Positions 27,161 to 36,880 of a stretch of DNA of 64,000 nt are shown here, piece by piece. Position numbers and translations under genes: made by a program. The notes beneath the pieces were generated by a model that had not been told where the DNA came from, did not search any database, and saw nothing but the letters and a program-made list of their open reading frames with translations. The stretch's first letter is position 1. Every line of letters begins with the position of its first letter. Origin of the DNA: Rossellomorea sp. BNER (GTDB lineage Bacteria > Bacillota > Bacilli > Bacillales > Bacillaceae_B); contig JANAVG010000004.1 of the NCBI GenBank assembly GCA_024213275.1, positions 1 to 64,000 on the forward strand. Direction: 5' to 3'.

Positions 27161-28543
27161 ATGAGAAAAGGAAAACCTTTTATTGTCATTTCTTTGGTAC
27201 TCATGTTGATAGTCGGTTTATTAAGCGGTTGTTTCGGGGGGACTAGTGCAACTGGAACTTCTGAGAGTGGGAATAAAGATGCTGTCCAATTAAAGTTCGC
27301 CTACTGGGGAGGACCCCTTGAAAAGGATTCAATTGAAGCATTGTTGAAAGCATTTAACGAATCCCATCCAAACATTCATGTCAAAGGACAACAAATTCAA
27401 GGGAGTTATATAGAAAAAATGACGACAATGGCCTCTTCTAACACACTTCCGGATTTAGGTTATTTCCCGGAAGGAAGCTTACCGCCATGGCTTAAGAATG
27501 GAGCAATTAAAGATTTAAAACCGCTGTTTGATTCAGGTGAGATCGGTGACAAACTAAAATACTCCATTTTTCAGTTTGAAGAGGACGGACCGATTGCCGG
27601 TTCGAGTGTAGCCAACGAAGTGACGAATATTTATTACAATAAAGATTTATTCGATGAAGCAGGTATTGCATACCCGCCAACAAAAGCTGAAGATGCATGG
27701 ACTTGGGATGAATTTGTCGATATTGCCAAAAAGCTTACAGTCGATCGAAATGGAAAGCACCCAGATGACAAAGGATTTGATCCAAAAAACATCAAAACCT
27801 ATGGTGTTAATAATTTTACGTACCACTATGAGACATTTCTTTTTAGTAACAATGGGGGCATTATATCCGAAGATGGAAAGGACATTATTCTGGATCAACC
27901 GGAAACAATTGAAGCGTTACAAAGGATGCAAGATTTAATGTATGTGCATCATGTAATGCCGACTCCTGCTAATTTATCAACGATCCCTAATACTGATACA
28001 GCTCTTCTAACGAAAAGAGTAGCCATGAATATTGATGGACATTGGGCATTGCAAGAGCTAGGGAAGGCGAAAAAAGAAAAAGATCTAAATTTAGGAATTG
28101 GTGTACTACCTAAAATGGAAAAGGCCGTAACAACAAGTTATGGAACGCCGATTGTTGTGTTTAACACGGACAATACGAAGGAAAATTGGGATGAAACGAA
28201 AGAATTCCTTAAATTCATTATGGATCCGATGAATAGTTTACCGTTAATTCAAGGTGGTCTATGGATGCCGAACGAAGAGAAATGGTATAAAGAGCCAGAA
28301 CTAATAAAGAAGTGGACCGATACTGAAATTCACCCGGAGGAATTTGAAGAAGCTGTAATTGATTGGGCATTAAACAATGTACAGAGAAACCCTAACTATT
28401 ATTGGGGAGATCGCTCCGAAGCAAGCCAGATTATCACTCCAGGGTTGGATCAAATTTGGAGTAATGAAAAGTCTGCAGAAGAAATAGTGAACGACATTAT
28501 AATGCCTAAATTAGATAAAAAATTTGGGGATAAATATCAATAA
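27161..28543 (+). CDS. ABC sugar-binding lipoprotein (family 1)
   Basis: About 460 residues. The lipoprotein signal (MRKGKPFIVISLVLMLIVGL) ends at lipobox LLSGC, so it is anchored outside the membrane. The rest is an extracellular solute-binding family 1 fold (KLKFAYWGGPLEKDSIEALLKAFNESHPNI-like start, then TNIYYNKDLFDEAGI). The frame can start at TTG 27143, but AAAGGGTG is 7 bases from ATG 27161. It delivers an oligosaccharide, probably an arabinoside, to the two permeases that follow. Confidence 0.88.
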   Translation: MRKGKPFIVISLVLMLIVGLLSGCFGGTSATGTSESGNKDAVQLKFAYWGGPLEKDSIEALLKAFNESHPNIHVKGQQIQGSYIEKMTTMASSNTLPDLGYFPEGSLPPWLKNGAIKDLKPLFDSGEIGDKLKYSIFQFEEDGPIAGSSVANEVTNIYYNKDLFDEAGIAYPPTKAEDAWTWDEFVDIAKKLTVDRNGKHPDDKGFDPKNIKTYGVNNFTYHYETFLFSNNGGIISEDGKDIILDQPETIEALQRMQDLMYVHHVMPTPANLSTIPNTDTALLTKRVAMNIDGHWALQELGKAKKEKDLNLGIGVLPKMEKAVTTSYGTPIVVFNTDNTKENWDETKEFLKFIMDPMNSLPLIQGGLWMPNEEKWYKEPELIKKWTDTEIHPEEFEEAVIDWALNNVQRNPNYYWGDRSEASQIITPGLDQIWSNEKSAEEIVNDIIMPKLDKKFGDKYQ

Positions 28544-28565
28544 GAAAGTGGATATTTGCTGAAAA

Positions 28566-28601
28566 GGTTTATTACGAAGGTGAGAATCTTCGTAATAAAC
28601 C
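28566..28601 (+). promoter_or_regulatory. Intercistronic hairpin between binding protein and permease genes
   Basis: A perfect 14-bp stem (28566-28579/28588-28601, GGTTTATTACGAAG) with an 8-base loop and no T-run. Such hairpins commonly protect the upstream binding-protein message or attenuate read-through, giving more binding protein than permease. Confidence 0.65.
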
Positions 28602-28637
28602 CTATGGAATAACGTTAATGAACCATGGAGGGATTAG

Positions 28638-29588
28638 ATGAATATTGAAAAAATACCCCTGGAAAGTAAAAGTGTGAATGCAACGGTTAAATTGAAAGGG
28701 ATCCATAAACTGCGTCGCAAAGAGATCTTTTGGGGGTATTTTTTTACCCTTCCGGCTATTTTAGGATTACTTATTTGGACAATTGGACCCATGCTTGCAA
28801 GTTTGTATTTTAGTTTTACCGATTATAGGGTTATTGGGGACATTCACTGGATAGGATTTGAAAACTATATTGAAATTTTTAAAAACGATCTAAATTTTAA
28901 GAAATCACTCTTTGTTACGTTTTATTTTGCTATCGGAAGTACTGTATTTACCCTAGCCGCTGCATTATTAGTAGCTATTCTTATGAACATGAATGTCAAA
29001 GGACAATCTATTTTTAGAACCATGTATTATTTGCCGGTCATTGTTCCTGCTGTTGCCTCTAATATATTATGGCTGTGGTTATTTAACCCTGATTTCGGCT
29101 TGCTAAATAGCATATTAGACTTTTTTAGCCTTCCAAAGCTGATGTGGATTTATGATGAGTCTACTGTAATTCCGTCATTAATCTTGTTAAGCATTTGGAG
29201 TTGCGGTGGAACCGCATTAATCTTCTTAGCAGGATTGCAAGATGTCCCTAAGCAGTTATTAGAGGCCGTAGAAATTGATGGGGGAAATTGGTGGCACAAG
29301 TTTAGATTTGTCACGGTTCCTTCGATATCACCGGTTATCTTCTTTAATCTGGTTATGGGCCTGATTGGAGCCTTTCAAGCCTTTACACAAGCCTATGTTA
29401 TGACAGAGGGCGGACCGAATAATAGTACATTATTTTATGTCTATCTAATTTACCGTGAAGCATTTCAAGAGAATAACATGGGATATGCCAGTGCCTTATC
29501 ATGGATTTTGTTTATTATTATCTTAATTTTCACACTATTCATCTTCAAATCATCGAAAAACTGGGTTCATTACGGGGGAGGGAAGTAA
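28638..29588 (+). CDS. ABC sugar permease, MalF/LacF type
   Basis: 316 residues with six transmembrane helices and the ATPase-contacting EAA loop (LLEAVEIDGGNWWHKFRFVTVPSISP, about residues 209-234). It forms the channel with the next gene. GGAGGG precedes ATG. Confidence 0.9.
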   Translation: MNIEKIPLESKSVNATVKLKGIHKLRRKEIFWGYFFTLPAILGLLIWTIGPMLASLYFSFTDYRVIGDIHWIGFENYIEIFKNDLNFKKSLFVTFYFAIGSTVFTLAAALLVAILMNMNVKGQSIFRTMYYLPVIVPAVASNILWLWLFNPDFGLLNSILDFFSLPKLMWIYDESTVIPSLILLSIWSCGGTALIFLAGLQDVPKQLLEAVEIDGGNWWHKFRFVTVPSISPVIFFNLVMGLIGAFQAFTQAYVMTEGGPNNSTLFYVYLIYREAFQENNMGYASALSWILFIIILIFTLFIFKSSKNWVHYGGGK

Positions 29589-29589
29589 T

Positions 29590-30420
29590 TTGACTATAGG
29601 AACTATCAAAAGAACCATATCGTTATTTATATTAATAGTGGGAGCGATCATTAGCTTAATTCCCTTTATTTGGCTTGTTCGTAGTTCTTTAATGACTTCG
29701 ACGGAAATATTTGAGTTTCCTCCAAAAATTTTTCCTGAAGAGATCCAATGGTCCAACTATATTGAAATATTTTCGATCATTGACTTTTTTCAATACTTTA
29801 AAAACACACTCATTATTTTGGTTCCTGTCATTTTAGGGACTATTATTACTTGTTGCATGTGCGGATATGGTTTTGCTAGACTACGATTTCCTGGAAAGAA
29901 TATATGGTTTGGGCTCATTATCGCAACGATGATGCTTCCAAGTGCTGTAACGCTTATTCCGACATTTCTAATGTGGTCAGAGCTTAATGCCATTAACACA
30001 TTTTGGCCATTAATTATACCCGCCTTTTTCGGTGGCGGAGGCTTTTTTATCTTTTTAATGCGTCAGTTTTTTATGAACATCCCTCGAGAACTTGATGAAT
30101 CTGCCTTAATTGATGGAGCAAGTCATTTTCAAATATTCACTAAAATCATGCTGCCATTAGTAAAACCTCCAATTTTAGTCGTTGCATTCTTTACCTTTAT
30201 GGGGGTATGGAATGACTTTTTTGGACCATTGATCTTCCTAAATGATGAATCAAAGTATACGTTAGCACTTGGTCTGTTGCAGTTAAAAGGATCATACGCA
30301 TCCGATTGGCATCTTATGATGGCAGCTTCTGCAATCATGGTCATCCCTGCCATTATTATCTTCTTTATCGGACAGCGTCATTTTATTGAAGGGATAAGTC
30401 TAACTGGGATTAAGGGGTAG
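29590..30420 (+). CDS. ABC sugar permease, MalG/LacG type
   Basis: 276 residues with six transmembrane helices and an EAA loop (ELDESALIDGASHFQIFTKIMLPL). It starts at TTG 29590, one base after the previous stop, behind GGGGGAGGG. No ATP-binding gene lies in this operon. In Bacillus such importers share a housekeeping ATPase of the MsmX type, which must be elsewhere in the genome. Confidence 0.9.
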   Translation: MTIGTIKRTISLFILIVGAIISLIPFIWLVRSSLMTSTEIFEFPPKIFPEEIQWSNYIEIFSIIDFFQYFKNTLIILVPVILGTIITCCMCGYGFARLRFPGKNIWFGLIIATMMLPSAVTLIPTFLMWSELNAINTFWPLIIPAFFGGGGFFIFLMRQFFMNIPRELDESALIDGASHFQIFTKIMLPLVKPPILVVAFFTFMGVWNDFFGPLIFLNDESKYTLALGLLQLKGSYASDWHLMMAASAIMVIPAIIIFFIGQRHFIEGISLTGIKG

Positions 30421-30489
30421 TTCTATAAACATAACTCCCTTAGTTTTGTACTTAAATTTGCTTTTTAGATTTGAAAGGAGTCAAGACAA

Positions 30490-32400
30490 ATGAATGTACT
30501 ACAGCAAAAAAAGTTGAAACCGTTATCATTTACGAATGTTGTGATTGATGATGCCTTTTGGTCACCTCGAATTCAAGTGAATCGGGAACAAACGATTCCT
30601 CATCAATATGTACAATGTAAAGAAACCGGTCGAATGGATGCGTTTAATCTTGCTTGGAACCATGGAATGGATAATGAACCTCATATCTTTTGGGACTCTG
30701 ATGTAGCAAAGTGGATTGAGGCTGCGAGCTACAGTCTTGCCACCCATCCTGATCCAGAACTAGAAAAATTGGTAGACGATGTGATTTCCTTAATAGCTTC
30801 CGCTCAACAGCCAGACGGTTATATTAACATTTACTTTACGGTCGTTAAGCCTGGAGAACGTTGGACAGACTTGAGGGATGCCCATGAATTATACTGTGCC
30901 GGACATTTAATTGAGGCAGGGGTTGCGCATTTCGAAGCAACGAAAAAACGCACCCTTCTCGATGTTGTTCGCCGGTATGCGGATCATATTGATTCAGTTT
31001 TTGGCATTGAAGAAGGAAAGAAGAGAGGATATTGTGGTCACCAGGAAATTGAGCTGGCACTTGTTAAACTGTATCGGGTTACCGGTGAAAAACGGTACCT
31101 AGAATTGAGCCAATACTTTATAGATGAACGCGGGCGTGAACCACACTATTTTATCCTTGAAAAAGAAGACAAAACAGGATTTTTTCATGATTTTATGAAT
31201 CACCTGGACAATATAAAAGAGTATAACCAATCCCATAAACCAGTAAGAGAACAAAGCAAAGTGGTAGGACATTCTGTACGCGCCATGTATATGTATTCGG
31301 CAATGGCTGATCTTGCTGGGGAAATTGGGGATGAATCCCTATTAAAGGCATGTGAACGATTATGGGGTCATCTTCATACGAAGAATATGTTTATAACAGG
31401 TGGAATTGGGTCAACTGGTAAAAATGAAGGGTTTACCTACGATTATGACCTCCCGAATGAAACGTCATATGCAGAGACTTGTGCAGCCATTGGGTTAGTT
31501 TTTTGGAACCAAAGAATGCTTCAGCTGGAATGTGATGGAAAATATGCAGATGCCATGGAACGCGCTCTTTATAATGGTGTCATAAGCGGTGTTTCCTTGG
31601 ACGGGAAAAAATTCTTCTACGCTAATCCTTTAGCTAGTTTGGGTGACCGTCACCGGAATGAGTGGTTTGGTTGTGCTTGCTGTCCGCCCAACATTGCTAG
31701 ATTACTAGCTTCTTTAGGTGGTTATATTTATTCTCAAAGCATGGATGAGCTCATTGTTCATCTATATATCCAAGGAGAAGCGAAGTTTGATTTACATGGA
31801 CAACAAATTAAATTGAAACAAAAAACGGAATATCCTTGGAATGGAAAAGTAACCATCCATATTGAATTAGAGCAACCAGATGTATTTGGTGTAAAACTAA
31901 GAATTCCCAAATGGTGCAAAGAAGCACAGCTTAAGGTAAATAATCAAGAGATAGAAATGACCGGCATTCTTGAAAAAGGATATGTTCGAATGGAACGCGA
32001 GTGGAAGAATGGAGATACAGTAGAACTAGATTTAGTTATGCCTGTTGAAAGGGTCTATTCTCACCCTAATGTAAGACAAAACGTAAATGATGCAGCCCTT
32101 CAAAGAGGACCATTAATTTATTGCTTAGAATCTGTAGATAATGTTGAATCCTTGCATAAAATCAAGCTTCTAAACGAAGGAGAGCTTACAACTATTTATG
32201 ATCAAACGCTTCTTGGGGGTGTCATGAAAATTACGGGAGATGCAGAAGTTGTTGGTCACACAGACTGGGGGGATAAACTTTATTGGACGGAAAAAGGAAA
32301 TAGCGAGCCCTTTCAGATTACCGCCATCCCCTATTATGCGTGGGATAATCGCGAGCCAGGCCAAATGAGAGTCTGGATACCTGAAGGGAATAAATATTAA
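30490..32400 (+). CDS. GH127 beta-L-arabinofuranosidase, second copy
   Basis: 636 residues, a clear paralogue of the gene at 24872. Acid/base Glu313 (KNEGFTYDYD), zinc ligands Glu329 and Cys331 (YAETCAAIG), and Cys397 and Cys398 (CACCPPN) are conserved. The two differ in the segment before the first conserved PVREQ box (this copy has KTGFFHDFMNHLDNIKEYNQS), which suggests different sugar or aglycone preference. No signal peptide. GAAAGGAG precedes ATG. Confidence 0.9.
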   Translation: MNVLQQKKLKPLSFTNVVIDDAFWSPRIQVNREQTIPHQYVQCKETGRMDAFNLAWNHGMDNEPHIFWDSDVAKWIEAASYSLATHPDPELEKLVDDVISLIASAQQPDGYINIYFTVVKPGERWTDLRDAHELYCAGHLIEAGVAHFEATKKRTLLDVVRRYADHIDSVFGIEEGKKRGYCGHQEIELALVKLYRVTGEKRYLELSQYFIDERGREPHYFILEKEDKTGFFHDFMNHLDNIKEYNQSHKPVREQSKVVGHSVRAMYMYSAMADLAGEIGDESLLKACERLWGHLHTKNMFITGGIGSTGKNEGFTYDYDLPNETSYAETCAAIGLVFWNQRMLQLECDGKYADAMERALYNGVISGVSLDGKKFFYANPLASLGDRHRNEWFGCACCPPNIARLLASLGGYIYSQSMDELIVHLYIQGEAKFDLHGQQIKLKQKTEYPWNGKVTIHIELEQPDVFGVKLRIPKWCKEAQLKVNNQEIEMTGILEKGYVRMEREWKNGDTVELDLVMPVERVYSHPNVRQNVNDAALQRGPLIYCLESVDNVESLHKIKLLNEGELTTIYDQTLLGGVMKITGDAEVVGHTDWGDKLYWTEKGNSEPFQITAIPYYAWDNREPGQMRVWIPEGNKY

Positions 32401-32421
32401 AAGAAATGGGAGGAGATTAAT

Positions 32422-34743
32422 ATGGCCATGGACCTAAAAGTTGAAACGAATGCAAAGCCTTTTGATTTGAAGGATGTCTCCATTTTAGGTGGACCCTTTA
32501 AACATGCGATGGATTTAAACAAGGAATATTTGCTGCAAATTGAACCGGATCGATTGCTTGCTAGATTTAGAGAGTATGCTGGACTTGAACCAAAAGCTCC
32601 ACAATATGAAGGGTGGGAAGCCATGAGTTTATCAGGACATACACTTGGCCATTACCTTTCTGCATGTTCTATGTTATCTGCATCACTAGATGACGCCCGT
32701 TTTAGGGAACGAGTAGATTATATAGTAGATGAATTGGAAATTTGCCAAGAGGAACATGGTGATGGGTATGTGTCTGGGATTCCACGTGGAAAAGAACTAT
32801 TCCTTGAAGTCGCGGATGGTGATATTAGGTCTAAAGGTTTTGACCTGAACGGAGGGTGGGCACCTTTATATACGATACATAAGCTGCTTGCCGGTCTTCG
32901 TGATGCCATGCATCTTACAGGAAATAAGAAATCGATGACTATAGCTATTAAACTAGCAGATTGGCTGGATGGTATTTTTGCAAAACTTAGTAACGACCAA
33001 ATGGAAGAAATGATGATATGCGAATTCGGCGGTATGAATGAAGTATTAGCTGATCTGTATGGAGATACAGGCGATATGAAATATCTAATGCTCGCTGAAC
33101 GGTTTTGGCATAAGCTTGTTTTGGATCCGCTTGCAGTACATGAGGATAGTTTGCCTGGAAAACACGCAAATACGCAAATTCCTAAATTGATTGGATTGGC
33201 TCGGGAATATGAGCTTACCAATGATGAGAAACGGAAAACAACTTCTGAATTTTTCTGGGAACGTGTTGTTCATCGTCATTCCTATGTCACTGGCGGGAAT
33301 AGTTTTGGAGAATATTTTGGAGAACCGGGTATGCTGACAGATCGGCTTGGTCCCCATACGACAGAGACTTGCAATACTTATAATATGCTAAAACTGACAA
33401 GGCATTTATTTCAGTGGAATGCATCGGCTAAAGAAGCCGATTATTACGAACGAGCCCTTTATAATCACATTTTGGCCTCACAGGATCCACTTGAAGGTGG
33501 GGTATGTTATTTTGTGTCGCTAGCAATGGGTGGACATAAAAATTATAATCATAAATTTGATCACTTTACTTGTTGTGTCGGTACGGGAATGGAGAATCAC
33601 GCTAGTTATGGAAACAGTATTTATTTCCATAATGAGGAAAAACTTTATGTAAATCAATATATTCCATCATCGCTCCATTGGAAGGATAAAGGGATTACTC
33701 TAACACAAGAAACAGACTATCCAGAATCTGATCACATCACACTCCAAGTAAAGACTGAGACTCCTGTAACATTTGCCATGTGTATTCGTTATCCGATTTG
33801 GGCGGAAAATGGTATCCAAGTAAAAGTGAACGGAAGCGTTCAACAAATTGAGGCCATTCCGGGGAGTTTTGTAGAAATCACTCGAAGTTGGAAGGATGGC
33901 GATCAAGTGGAAGTAACCATTCCTTTCACACTTAGGCTTGAGAGGATGCAGGATAATCCAAATCGGGTGGCTATTGTGTACGGGCCATTAGTTCTTGCAG
34001 GAGAATTGGGACCACTTGAGGATCCAGAAGCAAAGAGTTATTTATACACACCTGTTATGATACCAAGGGATAAAACACTGACAGAATGGTTACAGCCTGT
34101 GGAAGGTAAACGAAATACATTCCGTACGGTGGATACTGGGTATCCTAGGGATGTTGAACTTTATCCGTTCTACCGAATGCATCATAAAATGTATTCAGTA
34201 TATTGGGATATGTTTACGGAAGAGAAGTGGGCAGAGGCAGAAAATGACTATCATAAAGCCCGAGAAAAAATCCGAATTTTAGATGAGTGTACAACCGATT
34301 TTGTTCAGCTTGGAGAGATGCAGCCGGAGCGTGATCATCATTTTCAAGGGGAGATTACAAGTATTGGTGCCATGAATAATCGTGCTTTCAGACAGGCTGG
34401 AACAGATGGTTGGTTCTCCGTTGATTTAAATGTCGTTTCGCTCATGAAAGAAAGTCCTCAGTCCGATATGATGCTGGTCATTACGTATACAGCGGCAAAA
34501 GAAATAGCGGGATGCGAGTTTGATATTCTTTTAGATGGAAAGAAATTAGTAGATTCCATACAGGGCATTAATGAAACAGATAAATTTTATAACGTAAACT
34601 ATATTCTTCCTACGGAAATGATTGATGGGAAAGAAAAAGTGACGGTTATGTTTAAAGCCCAACCAGGCCACAGGGTCCGAAGGGTTTTCGGGTTGAGGAT
34701 GGTAAATAAGGAACAATATATTCAGTTAGGTGTTGGGTCATAA
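32422..34743 (+). CDS. GH146-like beta-L-arabinofuranosidase (GH127 relative)
   Basis: 773 residues, longer than GH127. It shares the (alpha/alpha)6 barrel and the zinc-cysteine motifs TTETCNTYNM (Glu/Cys pair) and HFTCCVGTGMENHASYG (Cys pair), followed by beta-sandwich domains. This arrangement and length match the group now called GH146. No signal peptide, so it is cytoplasmic. GGGAGGAG lies 8 bases before ATG 32422. It is the last glycosidase gene of the operon and a terminator follows. Confidence 0.8.
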   Translation: MAMDLKVETNAKPFDLKDVSILGGPFKHAMDLNKEYLLQIEPDRLLARFREYAGLEPKAPQYEGWEAMSLSGHTLGHYLSACSMLSASLDDARFRERVDYIVDELEICQEEHGDGYVSGIPRGKELFLEVADGDIRSKGFDLNGGWAPLYTIHKLLAGLRDAMHLTGNKKSMTIAIKLADWLDGIFAKLSNDQMEEMMICEFGGMNEVLADLYGDTGDMKYLMLAERFWHKLVLDPLAVHEDSLPGKHANTQIPKLIGLAREYELTNDEKRKTTSEFFWERVVHRHSYVTGGNSFGEYFGEPGMLTDRLGPHTTETCNTYNMLKLTRHLFQWNASAKEADYYERALYNHILASQDPLEGGVCYFVSLAMGGHKNYNHKFDHFTCCVGTGMENHASYGNSIYFHNEEKLYVNQYIPSSLHWKDKGITLTQETDYPESDHITLQVKTETPVTFAMCIRYPIWAENGIQVKVNGSVQQIEAIPGSFVEITRSWKDGDQVEVTIPFTLRLERMQDNPNRVAIVYGPLVLAGELGPLEDPEAKSYLYTPVMIPRDKTLTEWLQPVEGKRNTFRTVDTGYPRDVELYPFYRMHHKMYSVYWDMFTEEKWAEAENDYHKAREKIRILDECTTDFVQLGEMQPERDHHFQGEITSIGAMNNRAFRQAGTDGWFSVDLNVVSLMKESPQSDMMLVITYTAAKEIAGCEFDILLDGKKLVDSIQGINETDKFYNVNYILPTEMIDGKEKVTVMFKAQPGHRVRRVFGLRMVNKEQYIQLGVGS

Positions 34744-34784
34744 AGTTAGTGTACCTGATCACCCTTTACAAAAATAAAATAGAA

Positions 34785-34814
34785 CGGCCTTTTTCTTTCT
34801 AAGGTCGTTTTTTT
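34785..34814 (+). terminator. Rho-independent terminator of the arabinoside operon
   Basis: CGGCCTT (34785-34791) pairs with AAGGTCG (34801-34807), with one G-U pair, followed by a T-run of seven. Confidence 0.8.
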
Positions 34815-34872
34815 CTTGGCTTTTAGGCTACTAGCATGGGAAAAGATGAAAAGGAAAGGTGAATATAAAAAT

Positions 34873-36696
34873 ATGACTCTTATTACACGTAAAGATGTTC
34901 CGATAGAAGAAACATGGAATCTAGCAGATATTTTTTCTTCTGATAGGGAATGGGAAAAATCGTACTCAGCCACCGAACAGGAATTAGATGAATTATTGAA
35001 TGAGAAGATGTCCTTATCAAGCTCGCTTAACATCCTTCACTTTTTGCGAACATACGATTCTTTAATGGAAAGACTTCACCAAATTTCAAGCTATGCCATG
35101 TTTAAATACTCGGAGGATGAATCCGATTCGGTAAACCAGAATCGGATGGGGAGATCTCAATTATTAGTGGCAAAAGGGAATAAGGTATCGACGAAACTTG
35201 TTAATGGACTAACCCAAATACCGAACGAAGTTATGACGCAATACATGGATGATGAAAAGGATCTCCATGATTATGATCGATTCTTACAAAGAATTGAAGA
35301 AGCACGTCAGCATTCATTATCTCCAGATATGGAAGAAACTTTGACAGCTTTAGGGCAATCTCTAGAATCACCTGAATCCATCTATCTAACGATAACTTCA
35401 TCGGACCTAAAGTTTGAGCCAGTAAAAGATAGGAATGGAGCAGAAGTACCCGTCTCTCTGCACATGTATATGACCCAAATTGAAACTTCTCCAGATACCA
35501 TCCTCCGTAGAAATGCATTTAAATCCTTAACGAAAGGACTAAGTAGGTATCAACATGGACTCGCAAAAACCTTAACCAATGAAATTAGTAAAAATGTGTC
35601 TTTAGCAAAATTACGAGGATTTCCATCAGCACTTGATATGCACCTTCAATTTTCACCAGCTTCAAATAACTTTTATACGACAGATGGGATAACAGCTGAG
35701 TTTTTCGAACAAATTCTAGATACATTCCAAGAAAAGCTTTCACCACATATGCAAAGATATGCGCGTTTAAGAAAAAGCCAGCTCGATTTAGATACACTTC
35801 TTTTTTCTGATGTGAAGGCTCCCTTAGATCCTGATTTTGATCCTCCGATAAGTTATAGAGAGGCTGGGGATATTATCACTGAAGCTGTAGGGGTACTAGG
35901 TTCTGAGTATCAGAATCAAATGCGGAAAGCATTTACAGACAGATGGGTGTATAGAGGAGATAACATAGGGCGAAGAATGATCGCATTTGGTGGAGGAGTT
36001 CATGGTGTTCATGGGTATTCTTTCTATCCGTGGGGTGGAAACTTATTTGACATGCTGCTGTTAAGTCATGAGCTCGGGCATACCATACACTATACACTTT
36101 CCGCTCAAAATCAACGATTCATTAACAATTCTCAATCGATGTTATTTGTCGAATCACCATCTACCTTAGTTGAGCATTTAGTTGTTCACTATTTACGTGA
36201 GCATAGAAAGGATCCACGCCTAAATCGTTGGTTAAATATGTATTTGATGATGAGCTACCATCACAATTGTATCACTCATGTTTTAGAGGCCGAGTTATTG
36301 AGGAGGCTTTACAGAAAGCTTGAAAATAACGAACCATTAACGACCTCGATCATTAGTGATACAAAAGGAGAGATTTTATCAGGATTCTGGGGAGATACCG
36401 TTGAGATTGATGAAGGGGCAAAATTAACATGGATGAGACAGCCCCATTATTATATGGGCCTGTATCCTTTTACTTATTCAGTTGGGATATCGGCAGCTAC
36501 AGTCATCGCACAACGAATAAAAGCAGAAGGGGTAAGCATTGGCAAGCAATGGACAAACGTTTTAAAAAAGGGTGGCAGCATGAAAGGTCTCGACCTATTT
36601 AAAATGGCGGGGCTAGATATGACAACCACAGACATTTTTGATCGGACAGTCGCCTATGTAGGGACAGTCGTTGACGATTTGGAGAAAAGCTTTTAA
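34873..36696 (+). CDS. pepF: Oligoendopeptidase F, M3 family
   Basis: About 607 residues, the usual length. The thermolysin-like zinc motif HELGH is at about 399-403 (LLSHELGHTIHY), and the third ligand is Glu about 427 (FVESPSTLVEH). It is a cytoplasmic enzyme that cuts oligopeptides of roughly 7-17 residues. The open frame extends to TTG 34816, but AAAGGTG (34855-34861) precedes ATG 34873. It directly follows the glycosidase operon, so it may trim peptides freed of sugar. Confidence 0.9.
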   Translation: MTLITRKDVPIEETWNLADIFSSDREWEKSYSATEQELDELLNEKMSLSSSLNILHFLRTYDSLMERLHQISSYAMFKYSEDESDSVNQNRMGRSQLLVAKGNKVSTKLVNGLTQIPNEVMTQYMDDEKDLHDYDRFLQRIEEARQHSLSPDMEETLTALGQSLESPESIYLTITSSDLKFEPVKDRNGAEVPVSLHMYMTQIETSPDTILRRNAFKSLTKGLSRYQHGLAKTLTNEISKNVSLAKLRGFPSALDMHLQFSPASNNFYTTDGITAEFFEQILDTFQEKLSPHMQRYARLRKSQLDLDTLLFSDVKAPLDPDFDPPISYREAGDIITEAVGVLGSEYQNQMRKAFTDRWVYRGDNIGRRMIAFGGGVHGVHGYSFYPWGGNLFDMLLLSHELGHTIHYTLSAQNQRFINNSQSMLFVESPSTLVEHLVVHYLREHRKDPRLNRWLNMYLMMSYHHNCITHVLEAELLRRLYRKLENNEPLTTSIISDTKGEILSGFWGDTVEIDEGAKLTWMRQPHYYMGLYPFTYSVGISAATVIAQRIKAEGVSIGKQWTNVLKKGGSMKGLDLFKMAGLDMTTTDIFDRTVAYVGTVVDDLEKSF

Positions 36697-36880
36697 TTTT
36701 TATCATTCCAGGTTCAAGCTAATGATTTTAAAGCTATTTCATATGGGTGGATGGTATTAAAATAAACCATAAATAAGACATTTCCTATCTAATGTTATGA
36801 ATACGGCATCATCCTCTTGTGTAGACAGTTAGGGAAAAACCTATATTGTTAACACAAGAGGGATCCTCTCGTTCCCCTTT

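Noticed and set aside
34816-34872. N-terminal extension of oligoendopeptidase F from TTG 34816
   Set aside because: That codon lies in the tail of the preceding terminator; AAAGGTG before ATG 34873 gives the better start.
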